Positions 1-8,806 of a DNA stretch of 64,000 nt are shown one piece after another. How positions within the stretch are numbered: position 1 is the stretch's first letter; the number at the start of each line of letters is the position of its first letter. The DNA is from JACCTH01 sp035253825. GTDB lineage: Bacteria > Actinomycetota > Acidimicrobiia > Spongiisociales > ZC4RG35. The stretch covers positions 104,606 through 168,605 of the forward strand of contig DATFBM010000007.1 in assembly GCA_035253825.1 (NCBI GenBank). Reading direction: 5' to 3'. A program made the position numbers and the translations under genes. The notes under the pieces were generated by a model. It saw only the letters and a program-made list of their open reading frames with translations, was not told where the DNA came from and ran no database searches.

Positions 1-1
1 C

Positions 2-883
2 ATCGAGGTACGCGATCAACTGGCGAAGCTGGTGGGAGTCGGGCCCGAAAACGTCGCCCTCACTGCGTCGACTACCGACGGCTGCAACCTCGTGCTGGCC
101 GGCCTCGAACTTGGTCCCGAAGACGAGATCGTCACCACCACCGACGAGCATTTCGGATTGCTGGGACCCCTTCATACCTCGGGTGCCCGGGTCATCGTCA
201 CCCCACCAGATCCGGATTCGATCGTCGGTGCGGTCACCGCCAGGACTCGCCTCTTGGCCGTCTCACACGTTCTCTGGACCACGGGTCAGATCCTTCCGGT
301 TCACGAACTTCGCCAGCGGGCCGGGGTGCCGATTCTGGTGGACGGTGCCCAGTCGGTAGGGGCCATCCCCGTCGATGCGAGGGGTCTCGACTACATGACC
401 ATCTCGGGGCAAAAGTGGCTCTGCGGACCCGAATCCACGGGTGCCCTGGTCGTGGCCGATCCCGCTCAGCTCCGTGTCGCCCGCCCCAGCTACTTCTCTC
501 AAGAGACTTATCGAGCTGATGGCAGCTTTGAGCCCTGGTCAGGCGCCCGCCGATTCGACCCTGGCTGGCTTCCCACTTCTTCCCTGTCAGGGCTGCTGGC
601 CGCGGTCCGAGGTCGACCGGAATGGTGCTTTTCCCGGAGCCGCGAGATGGCCGAGGCTTGCCGCCGGATGCTCGAAGGCACCGGAGTGGAAGTAGCCACA
701 CCTAAGGAGCAGGCAACGATCGTCTCCTGGCGCAGCGCAGAGCCGGTCAATGTCGTCGCCCACCTCGAATCGGAAGGGGTGTTGGTGCGCGAGATCCCCA
801 AGACGGGATTGGTGCGTGCCTCGATCGGATGGTGGACCAACGACGACGATCTCGAGCGACTGGCCAACGGTCTCAAGACGTGA
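2..883 (+). CDS. Class V aminotransferase / cysteine-desulfurase-like PLP enzyme (5' truncated by window)
   Basis: The frame is open from base 2, so the N-terminus lies outside the window; 293 residues are visible. It is a fold-type I PLP enzyme of the class V aminotransferase family, which contains cysteine desulfurases and EgtE-like C-S lyases. Support is the PLP-lysine motif SGQKWLCGPESTGAL, the upstream DGAQSVGAIPVD stretch (Asp and Gln that hold the cofactor ring) and the N-terminal TASTTDGCNLVL segment. The stop overlaps the next gene (GTGA), so the two are translationally coupled. The substrate cannot be told from sequence; cysteine desulfurase, EgtE-type lyase and transaminase all remain possible. 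Confidence 0.8.
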   Translation: MEVRDQLAKLVGVGPENVALTASTTDGCNLVLAGLELGPEDEIVTTTDEHFGLLGPLHTSGARVIVTPPDPDSIVGAVTARTRLLAVSHVLWTTGQILPVHELRQRAGVPILVDGAQSVGAIPVDARGLDYMTISGQKWLCGPESTGALVVADPAQLRVARPSYFSQETYRADGSFEPWSGARRFDPGWLPTSSLSGLLAAVRGRPEWCFSRSREMAEACRRMLEGTGVEVATPKEQATIVSWRSAEPVNVVAHLESEGVLVREIPKTGLVRASIGWWTNDDDLERLANGLKT

Positions 884-1632
884 CCAAGACCCGGGTTCCC
901 GAGGACTCCCGACTGCCCGTTCTTGGATTTCGGGCCGGCGACCTTCCCCACCGGGTGCTGGTGGTCGGGGATCCCAACCGCGCAGAGAAGGCGGCAGAAC
1001 GCCTTCAGGACGTGAAGGAATTGGGCCGAACCCGCGAATACCTTTCGTTCTCCGGTCGGCATCACGACATCGAAGTCGCCGTCGTGTCCCACGGCGTAGG
1101 TAGCGCCGGCGCCGCCGTCTGCTTCGAAGAGCTGTTTCGGGCCGGGGCCGAGCGGGTGATACGGGCCGGCACCGCGGGGGGAATGCAGCCCGACATCCTT
1201 GACGGACTTCTGGTGGTAGCGACAGCCGCCGTCCGCGCCGACGGCTTCACCCAGCAGGTGGTCCCGTTGGAGTACCCGGCTACAGCAGATCATCGAGTCG
1301 TCGACAGCTTGCTGGGAGCAGCCGAGGCGGCCGGCGTCGATGTCCATCCAGGAGTCGTGCTGACCGTGGCGTCCTTCTATCCCCATCAGATCCTGGGAAG
1401 CAGCCTCCCGATGTGGCAGCAATCCGGAGTGATCGCAGTGGAGATGGAGGTAGCTCCCCTCTACATCCTGGCCTCGCTTCATGAAGCGAGCGCCGGAGCA
1501 ATTCTTGCCATCGATGGCAATCCTCTGGTTGAGAAGGATGAGGCTATGGAGGGCTACAACCCCAACCGCCCGGTGGTTCATGAAGCGGTGGAGCAGATGA
1601 TCACCATCGGTCTCGATGCCCTCGTCCGCTGA
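880..1632 (+). CDS. Nucleoside phosphorylase (PNP/UDP family)
   Basis: A 250-aa protein of the trimeric/hexameric nucleoside phosphorylase family, which cleaves nucleosides with phosphate to give base plus ribose-1-phosphate. Visible motifs are the N-terminal VVGDPNRAEKAAERL phosphate-binding segment, SHGVGSAGAAVCFEEL, RAGTAGGMQPDI (equivalent of the family GTCGG loop) and VAVEMEVAPLYILA, the ribose-binding EME motif. The GTG at 880 overlaps the upstream stop by 4 bp and is preferred over an upstream in-frame start whose extension only reads the previous gene out of frame. It overlaps the next gene by 17 bp. Purine versus uridine preference is unresolved. Confidence 0.85.
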   Translation: MTKTRVPEDSRLPVLGFRAGDLPHRVLVVGDPNRAEKAAERLQDVKELGRTREYLSFSGRHHDIEVAVVSHGVGSAGAAVCFEELFRAGAERVIRAGTAGGMQPDILDGLLVVATAAVRADGFTQQVVPLEYPATADHRVVDSLLGAAEAAGVDVHPGVVLTVASFYPHQILGSSLPMWQQSGVIAVEMEVAPLYILASLHEASAGAILAIDGNPLVEKDEAMEGYNPNRPVVHEAVEQMITIGLDALVR

Positions 1633-2719
1633 ACCCATCACCAATCGACAACTGAATCGGGCGACGCTCGAGCGTCAGCTCTTGCTACGGCGGGCGTCAA
1701 TGCCGCTGACGACTGCGGTCGCGAAGCTGGTTGGCCTCCAGGCGCAGAACCCACTCGATCCCTACCTGGCCCTCTGGTCGCGAATCGTGGGGTTCGATCC
1801 CGATGCCTTGGGCAGGCTCGTCTCGGATCGATCGTTGGTGAGGATCGCGGTGATGCGAGGAACGATTCACTTGCTCACCGCCGACGACGCCCTTTGGCTC
1901 CGACCTCTTACCCAGCCCGTGCTAACCGCTGAGCTCGCCCGTCATCGCGAATTCGCCCCGGCTCTGGCCGGCGTTGATCTCGAGCCGATCATGGCGATCG
2001 CCCGCCAGCTTCTGTCGAACACGCCGCTGAGCGGCCCACGTTTACGAGCATCGCTGGCAGACCGCTTCCCTCACGTGGATCCCGCCGCATTGGCCTATGC
2101 CTGTCGGTGCCTGCTGCCGCTGGTGCAGGCTCCGCCACGCGGTGTGTGGGGTCGAGCCCGCCAGGTGGAAGTGGTCACGCTCGAATCCTGGGTGGGAAAG
2201 CCTCTTCATCCGACGCCGTCGCGATCGGAGATGGTGCTGCGGTATCTGGCGGCCTTCGGCCCCGCCTCGGTCGCCGACATCGCCAATTGGTCGCGGCTCA
2301 CGGGCTGGCGCGAGGTGGTGGAGAAACTCCGACCGCAGCTGCTCACATTTCGCAACGAGCGGGGCACCGAGTTATTCGATCTCCCCGAGGCACCGCGACC
2401 CGATCCCGATAGTCCGGCACCGGTTCGCTTTCTGCCCGAGTACGACAATCTTCTCCTCGGACACGCCGATCGTTCCCGATTCAGCTCTGATGGCGGCATC
2501 ATCGGAGCTGCTCGGGCGGTCAAGGGGACAGTCCTGATCGACGGAACCGTCCAAGCCATCTGGCGGTTCGACGGAGACTCCAAACGGGGACGAGCGTTGG
2601 TTATCGAACACCAGCATCTCCCCAGGTTGATTCGCGCCGAGATACAGGACGAGGCCGCCGCGGTCACCCGCTTCTGGTATCCGGAGGCAGAAGTTCCGAT
2701 CCGAATGCACCCGGCGTAG
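1616..2719 (+). CDS. Winged-helix DNA-binding protein, AlkZ/YcaQ-like (PF06224)
   Basis: A 367-aa protein of the HTH_42/AlkZ family, three tandem winged-helix units that in characterised members form a DNA glycosylase acting on alkylated or cross-linked bases. Hallmarks are VGLQAQNPLDPYLALWSR near residue 40, VRIAVMRGTIHLLTADDA near 80, the SEMVLRYLAAFGPASVADIA helix pair near 205, and a C-terminal FLPEYDNLLLGHADRSR segment. The start overlaps the preceding phosphorylase. Many actinobacteria carry several paralogues, so a specific repair role is an inference from the family. Confidence 0.8.
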   Translation: MPSSAEPITNRQLNRATLERQLLLRRASMPLTTAVAKLVGLQAQNPLDPYLALWSRIVGFDPDALGRLVSDRSLVRIAVMRGTIHLLTADDALWLRPLTQPVLTAELARHREFAPALAGVDLEPIMAIARQLLSNTPLSGPRLRASLADRFPHVDPAALAYACRCLLPLVQAPPRGVWGRARQVEVVTLESWVGKPLHPTPSRSEMVLRYLAAFGPASVADIANWSRLTGWREVVEKLRPQLLTFRNERGTELFDLPEAPRPDPDSPAPVRFLPEYDNLLLGHADRSRFSSDGGIIGAARAVKGTVLIDGTVQAIWRFDGDSKRGRALVIEHQHLPRLIRAEIQDEAAAVTRFWYPEAEVPIRMHPA

Positions 2720-2722
2720 GAT
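2717..2722 (+). promoter_or_regulatory. -10 box for a leaderless SnoaL-like transcript
   Basis: TAGGAT lies 7 nt before the GTG at 2730, and its TAG is also the stop codon of the upstream gene. No Shine-Dalgarno sequence is visible. The same geometry recurs through the window. Confidence 0.5.
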
Positions 2723-2729
2723 CGAAAGC

Positions 2730-3140
2730 GTGGCCGCCGATGTTCAAGCAATCGCCCGAAAGTGGACCGAGGCTTGGCGGACCGGTTGGCCGGCCAAAGA
2801 CATCGAGTCGATGGCCGCCTTCTATGCCTCGGACGCGACCTATTTGTCGGTGCCTTTCCGCGAGCCCGATCTCGGCATTGACGGTGTGCGAAGTTATCTG
2901 ACCAGGGAATTCGGTGTCGAGTCGGAGATCGAGTGTTGGTTCGCCACTCCGGTGGTCGAAGGTAATCGCGCCGCCATCGAGTGGTGGGCCAGTTGGGTTG
3001 AGGGCGACATGGAGATGACGCTTGCCGGGTCGACTTTTCTGACCTTCAATGGCGACGGGCTCATCGTCGATCACCGTGATTACTGGAACCAGATCGACGA
3101 CCGGCGCCCGCCCTATCGAGGGTGGATGCCCGGCTCCTAG
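2730..3140 (+). CDS. NTF2/SnoaL-like domain protein
   Basis: A 136-aa single-domain protein with the alpha+beta-cone pattern of the SnoaL-like/NTF2 superfamily: an N-terminal helix with ARKWTEAWRTGWPAKDIESM, FYASDATYLSVPF, the strand containing AAIEWWASWVEGDMEMTL, and a C-terminal GDGLIVDHRDYWNQ strand. Members are ligand-binding proteins or small isomerases and cyclases; no function can be assigned here. The start is GTG with no ribosome binding site, placed by the -10 box 7 nt upstream. The C-terminal GWMPGS is a natural end before a short AT-rich gap. Confidence 0.75.
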   Translation: MAADVQAIARKWTEAWRTGWPAKDIESMAAFYASDATYLSVPFREPDLGIDGVRSYLTREFGVESEIECWFATPVVEGNRAAIEWWASWVEGDMEMTLAGSTFLTFNGDGLIVDHRDYWNQIDDRRPPYRGWMPGS

Positions 3141-3213
3141 ATTTTTCGGATTCTTTTTTCGGATTTCTTCGCTCGGAGGCGAAATTGTCCCACCTCGTTC
3201 TCATACTGAACAC

Positions 3214-4213
3214 ATGTTCGAATGGGATGGGGAACCGGATCAGATCGATCGGTGGGAAGAGGATCTGATTGCTAAAGAGCGAGAGATCAACCGGCTCCGA
3301 GCCGAGCAGGCGGAGCTGTTGGGAAGGCTCGACCCCCATCAGCTCGCCTGGTCGGCGGGAGATCGCAATCTCACCGACTGGCTCTCTTCGGTCCTCGACA
3401 TTTCCTGGCAGACCGCCCGCCGGCTCCGCACCCTGGCCTATGCCCCCGACTCTCAGATCAAGAGCGAGCTTTCCAAGGGAGCGATCTCCTTGGACCGGGC
3501 GGCGGTGCTGGTCGAGCTCTCCCAGACCGGTCTCTCCGAGGCAGAGGTCCTCTCCTTTTCCCCCGATTACTCACTGGGAAGGCTCTATGGGTTGCTGGAG
3601 CGAAGGAGGAGGGTGAGGGGGGAGGATGCCCAGACCCTCTTCTCTGATCGTTATCTGGTGATCCAGCCCTCCTTGGACCAATCCGCCCACAGGTTCTGGG
3701 GGTTGGCGGTGGGAACCGACGGGGAGATCATCGCCAACGCCCTCCACCGGCGGGAAAGCGAGTTGCTGGGTCGACGCCGCCCTGGCCGCCGCCACCTTGG
3801 GAGAGGCGGGGGTGACCCTCTCTTCCGGTCCCAAGCTGGGACCCGACTTCCTCTCTGAGATCCTCTGTGGAGGGAAGGTGAGGCTGATCGCCTCAGATCT
3901 TCACTGTCTCTACTACTCCGACCTGGGGGAAGCGATCCCTCCCGCCCTCCGGGCGCTGGCGATGGCCCGGGACATGGGGATCTGCTCGATCGAGGGCTGT
4001 CGGAGCCGATACCGCTTACAGATCCACCACATTTTTCCCAGATCACGGGGCGGAGGCCATCACCCCGACAACCTCATCACCTTGTGCTGGTATCACCACC
4101 ACGTCGCCATCCATGGGATGGGGATGGAGATCGATCCCAACTCCCCGGTCCATCGGCGACGATTGCGCTGGCCGGGTGGACCTGATCCGCCGCCGGTCGT
4201 TCCTAGGACTTAG
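3214..4213 (+). pseudogene. DUF222/HNH endonuclease gene with an internal frameshift
   Basis: The N-terminal part (3214-3858, frame 1) encodes a coiled-coil start and a DUF222 region (ISWQTARRLRTLAYAPDS, KGAISLDRAAVLVELSQTG). The C-terminal part (stop 4213, frame 2) encodes the end of DUF222 (WVDAALAAATLGEAG) and an HNH domain (CSIEGCRSRYRLQIHHIF, then CWYHHHVAIHG). The two join only if one base is skipped at about 3762-3770, between SEL and VDA. Such proteins are multicopy in actinobacteria (mycobacterial 13E12-type). It may be a decayed gene, a sequencing error or, less likely, programmed frameshifting; no slippery heptamer was recognised. The HNH residues themselves are intact. The ATG at 3214 starts MFEWDGEPDQ. 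Confidence 0.75.
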
Positions 4214-5088
4214 GGACGCTCGATCGGGACTCGGACCGCGTTTCCATACTCAGTCCAAGAACCGTCATAGTTGCGGACCGTGTCAAAGCCCAACAGTTGG
4301 GTGAGAACGAACCAAGTGTGCGAGGACCGCTCCCCGATCCGACAATAAGCGATGACATCGTCGTGGCGATCGAGCCCGACCTCATCGACATATAGCTTTT
4401 GAAGGTCCTCGAAAGTCTTAAACGTGGCGTCGTCGTTGGCGGCCTTCTTCCAGGGAACGTTCCTCGCCCCCGGAACGTGTCCCCCGCGCAAAGCACCCTC
4501 GTTCGGATAATCCGGCATATGCAGGCGTTCGCCCCGGAACTCCTCGGGCGAGCGAACATCGATCAGCGGCTTTCCTTCTTTCGAATGGGGAAGGACGTCC
4601 GCCAGGAACGCCCGGATCCGACGGTCGTTGCGCTTCGGAACCGGATAAGAGGCCGCGGTCCGGCTGGGCTCGTCGGTGGTGAGAGGTCGACCTTCCTCGA
4701 TCCACTTAGCCCTTCCACCATCGAGCAGCCTGGTATCGGCATGGCCGAAGAGTTCGAAGACCCAGAGGGCGTAGGCCGCCCACCAGTTGAAGTTGTCGCC
4801 ATAGAAGACGACGGTGGTATCAGGGGAGATGCCGTGCTTCGACATCAGGGACGCGAAATGTTCCTCGTCGAGATAGTCCCGCACCAGAGGATCGTTGAGG
4901 TCGGCGACCCAATCGATCTTTATGGCCCCCGGAATGTGACCGGTGTGATAGAGCAAGACATCCTCGTCCGACTCGACCACGACCACGTTGGGATCTTCGA
5001 GATGTTCGGCCAGCCACTCGGTCGAAACTATCCGCTCCGGGTGCGCATAAGACTGAAACTTGGCGGCAGGATCGGCCGCAACCGGCAT
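4210..5088 (-). CDS. Thiosulfate sulfurtransferase, two-domain rhodanese (CysA type)
   Basis: A 292-aa tandem rhodanese that moves sulfane sulfur from thiosulfate to an acceptor such as cyanide or a thiol. The N-terminal inactive domain contains VVVVESDEDVLLYHTGHIPGA and DTTVVFYGDNFNWWAAYALWV; the C-terminal catalytic domain carries the active-site loop CRIGERSSHTWFVL with Cys at about residue 249. This loop is very close to that of mycobacterial CysA2/CysA3. It overlaps the HNH gene end by 4 bp (convergent) and diverges from sufE, suggesting a sulfur-trafficking pair. A GAGGAG Shine-Dalgarno precedes the ATG, unlike the leaderless genes around it. Confidence 0.92.
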   Translation of the reverse strand: MPVAADPAAKFQSYAHPERIVSTEWLAEHLEDPNVVVVESDEDVLLYHTGHIPGAIKIDWVADLNDPLVRDYLDEEHFASLMSKHGISPDTTVVFYGDNFNWWAAYALWVFELFGHADTRLLDGGRAKWIEEGRPLTTDEPSRTAASYPVPKRNDRRIRAFLADVLPHSKEGKPLIDVRSPEEFRGERLHMPDYPNEGALRGGHVPGARNVPWKKAANDDATFKTFEDLQKLYVDEVGLDRHDDVIAYCRIGERSSHTWFVLTQLLGFDTVRNYDGSWTEYGNAVRVPIERP

Positions 5089-5157
5089 TTTCGACTCCTC
5101 GATCCGGGGTTTGGTTTAACACTATCACCGTAGTGCAAATCAACTCAGGTCGGTTTC

Positions 5158-5163
5158 TAAACT
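5158..5163 (+). promoter_or_regulatory. -10 box for leaderless sufE
   Basis: TAAACT ends 7 nt before the GTG start at 5171. There is no purine-rich ribosome binding site between them. Confidence 0.55.
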
Positions 5164-5170
5164 TCCTGCA

Positions 5171-5599
5171 GTGCCGCTACCCGATCGACTCCGCCAGATT
5201 GTTGACGTGTTTGCGGCATCCCCCCGGCAATTTCGACTCGAAGCCCTGCTCGACTTTGCCAACCGCCTTCCCGAGCTTCCCCCCGACATCGCCTCCGACC
5301 GCGATCTCATGGAGCAAGTGCACGAGTGTCAGACGCCTTTCTTTCTCGCCACTCGTCTCGAAGACGGAAAGGTTCAGCTCTTTTTCGATGCCCCTCCGGA
5401 ATCACCGACGGTTCGAGGTTATGCCGGGATCCTGGCAGCCGGTCTCAACGGCGAAACTCCCGAGGCGATCTTGGGAGTCGAAGGCGACTTCTATTTGGGG
5501 ATGGGGCTCGAGGAAGTTATCACCCCCCAACGCCTGCGAGGTATGGGAGCGATCGTCGCCCACCTCAAGCGCCAGGTGGGAGCGCTGAAGGCGGCCTGA
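5171..5599 (+). CDS. sufE: SufE-family sulfur acceptor
   Basis: A 142-aa SufE-fold protein that accepts persulfide sulfur from a cysteine desulfurase for Fe-S cluster assembly. The acceptor cysteine is C53 in VHECQTPFFL, matching the family GCQS loop position. Other family features are LPPDIASDRDLMEQV before it and the PTVRGYAGILAAGLNGETPE helix after it, ending in a GMGAIVAHLK helix. The start is the GTG at 5171, set by the upstream -10 box. It is divergent from a sulfurtransferase. No sufS/sufB genes are in view; the partial class V enzyme at the left edge is the only candidate desulfurase. Confidence 0.9.
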   Translation: MPLPDRLRQIVDVFAASPRQFRLEALLDFANRLPELPPDIASDRDLMEQVHECQTPFFLATRLEDGKVQLFFDAPPESPTVRGYAGILAAGLNGETPEAILGVEGDFYLGMGLEEVITPQRLRGMGAIVAHLKRQVGALKAA

Positions 5600-5600
5600 C

Positions 5601-6362
5601 TTAGCGAGGAGCCATCCGGATGCCGCCATCCATCCGAATCGTCTCGGCGTTCATGTAGTCGTGGGTAAGGAGCATCAGGGCAAGCTCGGCGTATTCCTCA
5701 GGTTGACCTAGTCGCTTGGGAAACAACACCTGTTCGCCAAGCGATACGCGGGCTGGTTCTGGGAGGCCTGCCAGCAACGGCGTGTCGATGATCCCGGGTG
5801 CAATGGTATTGACTCTGATTCCTACGGACGAGAGATCGCGGGCGATCGGAAGCGTCATGCCGACGATGCCCCCTTTCGAGGCGGAATAGGCGGCCTGACC
5901 GATCTGGCCGTCGTACGCCGCCACCGAGGCAGTGTTGACGATTGCACCCCGCAGGCCGTCGTCGAGAGGTTCGGTAGTGGCCATCGCGGCCGCTGCCAAG
6001 CGGATCGTGTTGAAAGTGCCGATGAGATTGATCTCTATGACCGTCCGGAAGTGCTCGATCGCATGAGGCGATCCATCCCGGTTGAGTGTCCGCGCCGGCG
6101 GACCGATACCAGCACAGTTGACCACGGCCCGAAGGGGCGCCGCAGCCATGGCCACATCAACAGCCTCCTGCACGGTCTCGTCGTTGGTGACGTCGGTGTG
6201 GACGAAGCTGCCCTTGATCTGTGTAGCGAGGTCGTTGCCCTTGTCGTCCTGCAAATCGGCAATGATCACCACAGCTCCTCCTTCGGCCAGCTTGCCGGCG
6301 GTGGCTGCGCCTAGCCCGGAAGCACCCCCGGTGACAATCGCCGAGATGCCATTGAGATCCAT
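5601..6362 (-). CDS. SDR-family 3-hydroxyacyl-CoA dehydrogenase type-2-like
   Basis: A 253-aa classical short-chain dehydrogenase. It has the TGGASGLG nucleotide-binding loop (residues 11-18), an acidic residue after strand 2 (IIADLQ, favouring NAD), NCAG, Ser146, Tyr159 and Lys163 (YSASK), and the PGIIDTPLL segment. The overall pattern, including GSPHAIEHFRTVIEINLIGTFN, resembles human HSD17B10-type 3-hydroxyacyl-CoA dehydrogenases, so a role in fatty-acid or isoleucine beta-oxidation is likely but inferred. An AAGGAG ribosome binding site lies about 11 nt before the ATG. The stop is 2 nt from the sufE stop (convergent). Confidence 0.88.
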   Translation of the reverse strand: MDLNGISAIVTGGASGLGAATAGKLAEGGAVVIIADLQDDKGNDLATQIKGSFVHTDVTNDETVQEAVDVAMAAAPLRAVVNCAGIGPPARTLNRDGSPHAIEHFRTVIEINLIGTFNTIRLAAAAMATTEPLDDGLRGAIVNTASVAAYDGQIGQAAYSASKGGIVGMTLPIARDLSSVGIRVNTIAPGIIDTPLLAGLPEPARVSLGEQVLFPKRLGQPEEYAELALMLLTHDYMNAETIRMDGGIRMAPR

Positions 6363-6410
6363 GCGGGAGAGACTCCTTGTCGACTCGGAGAGCGACGATA
6401 CTCCCGGCTA

Positions 6411-7169
6411 TTGATCGGAATGCTCGATTCCGGAGTGGGGGGATTGTCGGTACTGCTGGCGTTGCGACGTCTGCGCCCCGACCTCGATGTTCTCTACTTG
6501 GCCGACAGCTCCCACGCGCCTTACGGGGAACGTTCGTTGGCCCAGGTAGCCGAGATCACTCATCGCAATGTCGGCTACTTGCTGGCCGAAGGCGCCACTG
6601 TCATCGCCCTCGCCTGCAACACTGCCTCGGCGGCGGCCCTCCACGACCTCCGTCGCGCCCATCCATCGGTGCCATTCGTTGGCATGGAACCGGCGGTCAA
6701 GCCGGCCCGGAGTCTGACGCGAAGTGGTGTCATCGGCGTACTGGCAACTGATGCCACCTTTCAGGGCGAGCTCTTTGCCTCCGTTGTGGGACGGTTCGCC
6801 GAGGATGTCGAGATCGTCACTCGAGCCTGCCCAGGCTGGTCGGACCTGGTGGAGTCGGGGACGATCGATGGACCGAAGGCCGAGCGATCCGTTAGCCGCC
6901 ATCTCGATCCGGTGCTGCAACACGGAGTTGACACGCTGGTTCTCGGATGCACCCACTATCCGTTTCTGGCGCCCCTCATTGCCAAGCGGGCGGGTGCCCA
7001 GACTGTCATCGTCGATCCGGCACCGGCGGTCGCCCGCCAGATTGCGCGAACGGCCCGACAGCGTGGGACCGGGGTGGTGCGGTTCGTCGCCTCCCAGGAC
7101 CCGGCTCATGTCGAGTCTGTCGGTCGGCAATTAACCGGCTGGCCGCTGTCGGTGGCGGCCATGGCTTGA
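6411..7169 (+). CDS. murI: Glutamate racemase
   Basis: Interconverts L- and D-glutamate in the cytoplasm, supplying D-Glu for peptidoglycan. Both catalytic cysteines are present: C69 in ALACNTASAA and C180 in LVLGCTHYPF. The N-terminal DSGVGGLSVL and the LADSSHAPYGERS substrate loop are also present. The frame opens at a TTG (6411), but the ATG at 6420 (MLDSGVGG) may be the real start; family members typically start a few residues before DSGVGG. It is followed at a short distance by a MerR-like regulator gene. Confidence 0.95.
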   Translation: MIGMLDSGVGGLSVLLALRRLRPDLDVLYLADSSHAPYGERSLAQVAEITHRNVGYLLAEGATVIALACNTASAAALHDLRRAHPSVPFVGMEPAVKPARSLTRSGVIGVLATDATFQGELFASVVGRFAEDVEIVTRACPGWSDLVESGTIDGPKAERSVSRHLDPVLQHGVDTLVLGCTHYPFLAPLIAKRAGAQTVIVDPAPAVARQIARTARQRGTGVVRFVASQDPAHVESVGRQLTGWPLSVAAMA

Positions 7170-7197
7170 GCTCGGGTTCCCGACTTGTGGGTGGACG

Positions 7198-7203
7198 TAT
7201 CCT
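7198..7203 (+). promoter_or_regulatory. -10 box for the MerR-like gene
   Basis: TATCCT ends 8 nt before the GTG at 7212, consistent with a leaderless transcript, and decides this start over the in-frame TTG at 7185. Confidence 0.5.
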
Positions 7204-7211
7204 GGAATGTC

Positions 7212-7700
7212 GTGAGCGGCCCTCGCCGACTAGATCCCTGGGATCGAGCCCTGCTCGAGGCTCTGCATCCGTCCACTGACCTGCTCACCCTGGACGAGTT
7301 GGCTGTTCGCACCAAGCTCCCCCCCACCCTCCTCGAGGTGGTGTTACGCGAGGGATTCCTCAAGCCGGTCACCTCTGATCCCGATCCTCGCTTCGATCCG
7401 GACGATGTGGAGCCGATCAAGGCAGGCATGTCTCTCGTCGAGGCTGGACTGCCATTAGGCGAATTGCTCGATCTGGCCCGCAAGATGGATGCCGCAATGC
7501 AACCCGTCGTCGATCAGGCGATCAACCTCTTTGTGCGCTTCGTGCGGGACTCAGTGGAAGCAAACGCCGGAAGCGACGAGGAGGCCGCTCAGCGTCTGGT
7601 CGAGGCCTTCTCCGCCATGCTCCCGGCGACGGGACGGATAGTCGATCATCACTTTCGATCGCTGGTGCTCGAAGGTGCGAGGCAGCGCCTCGAGCAATGA
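7212..7700 (+). CDS. MerR-like helix-turn-helix regulator
   Basis: A 162-aa protein with an N-terminal helix-turn-helix (LLTLDELAVRTKLPPTLLE, about residues 26-45), a wing-like DPRFDPDDVEPIKAG segment, and a helical C-terminal region (LVEAGLPLGELLDLARKMD, then QAINLFVRFVRDSVEAN) typical of MerR-type proteins with a dimerisation/effector helix. No metal-binding cysteines are present. Its stop overlaps the menF start (ATGA), so it is co-transcribed with menF and might regulate menaquinone genes; that link is inference. The regulator family assignment is from pattern only. Confidence 0.6.
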   Translation: MSGPRRLDPWDRALLEALHPSTDLLTLDELAVRTKLPPTLLEVVLREGFLKPVTSDPDPRFDPDDVEPIKAGMSLVEAGLPLGELLDLARKMDAAMQPVVDQAINLFVRFVRDSVEANAGSDEEAAQRLVEAFSAMLPATGRIVDHHFRSLVLEGARQRLEQ

Positions 7701-8806
7701 CCCCAATCGAGCTTCTCGTCCGCCGCCCTCATACCTGGTGGTCGTCACCGAATACCACCCTGGCTGGATTCGGTGATAAAGCAGTCGTTGATCCCGGCGT
7801 TGGTCCCGATCGGTTTCGACGCGCCGAGACAGTCCAGCATCCGGTGGTCTTCGCCAGCTTCGCCTTCGATGAGAGGGCTCCGCAATCGGTTTTGGTGGTG
7901 CCCGAGACGGTCGTTGAGCTGGCTGGCGACGACCTCAGGACGACGGGACCGACTGTCGACCTGTCCCATCCTCCCCTTGAGGCCCGCCGGCATGATCGCC
8001 CCCGCTTCGCCGGCTCATCGCTTCCCGACCATCTCTGGCTGGAAGCAGTCGGAGCCGTGATCGGCTTGATCGAGACCGCGGCAGTGAAGAAGGTGGTGCT
8101 GGCCCGGGATCACGCTCTCTGGTCGAAGGAGCCGTTTGATCCGTATCGGGTGCTGCAAAGACTTCAACTCCGATTTCCCGAGTGTTTCCTGTTCCTTATC
8201 GAAGGCCTCGTTGGCGCCTCCCCCGAGCTCCTCATCAGGAAGAGCGGGCGACAGATCTCCGCGGTCACTCTTGCCGGTACCGCGGCCCGCGGGGACAGTC
8301 CCGAAACGGACGCGCTCTTGGCCAAGGAACTGGCGACGTCGGAAAAGACCAGGGTTGAACATCGGCTGGCGGCCGATTCGGTGCGCCAGGTTCTTTCCTC
8401 TTATTGCTCTGACTTGATATCACCGCTCGAGCCCGAATTGCTGCGCCTGGACAACGTGCAACATTTGGCAACCCCGTTCCGTGGTCGGCTCGACGAAAAC
8501 CTCCACGTCCTCGACTTGGTGGGAGCTCTCCATCCCACTCCGGCAGTGGGCGGGGTGCCGACCGCGGAGGCTCTTGAGGTCATTTCCTCGTTGGAAAGTA
8601 TGGATCGGAATCGATACGCCGGGCCTATCGGCTTCTTCCGAGCGGACGGTGACGGGGAATTCGCAATTGCGCTGCGCTGCGCCGAGCTGACCGGCGCCCG
8701 CGCCCGCCTTTTCGCCGGCAATGGAATTGTGGCTGGCTCGGTGCCCGAGGAAGAATTGGAGGAGACCCGCCTCAAGCTGGCGGCGATGCTCTCAGCTCTC
8801 GAATAG
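7697..8806 (+). CDS. menF: Isochorismate synthase
   Basis: A 369-aa chorismate-utilising enzyme converting chorismate to isochorismate, the first committed step of menaquinone synthesis. It shows the family C-terminal core: KKVVLARDHALW (catalytic lysine region), FLFLIEGLVGASPELLI, AVTLAGTAARGDSPETD, LATSEKTRVEHRLAAD, LHPTPAVGGVPT and the closing FAIALRCAEL/ARLFAGNGIVAGSVPEEE metal-binding segment. The ATG overlaps the upstream regulator by 4 bp. The 3' end overlaps menD by 15 bp on the opposite strand, so menF and menD/menC face each other. Confidence 0.93.
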   Translation: MTPIELLVRRPHTWWSSPNTTLAGFGDKAVVDPGVGPDRFRRAETVQHPVVFASFAFDERAPQSVLVVPETVVELAGDDLRTTGPTVDLSHPPLEARRHDRPRFAGSSLPDHLWLEAVGAVIGLIETAAVKKVVLARDHALWSKEPFDPYRVLQRLQLRFPECFLFLIEGLVGASPELLIRKSGRQISAVTLAGTAARGDSPETDALLAKELATSEKTRVEHRLAADSVRQVLSSYCSDLISPLEPELLRLDNVQHLATPFRGRLDENLHVLDLVGALHPTPAVGGVPTAEALEVISSLESMDRNRYAGPIGFFRADGDGEFAIALRCAELTGARARLFAGNGIVAGSVPEEELEETRLKLAAMLSALE

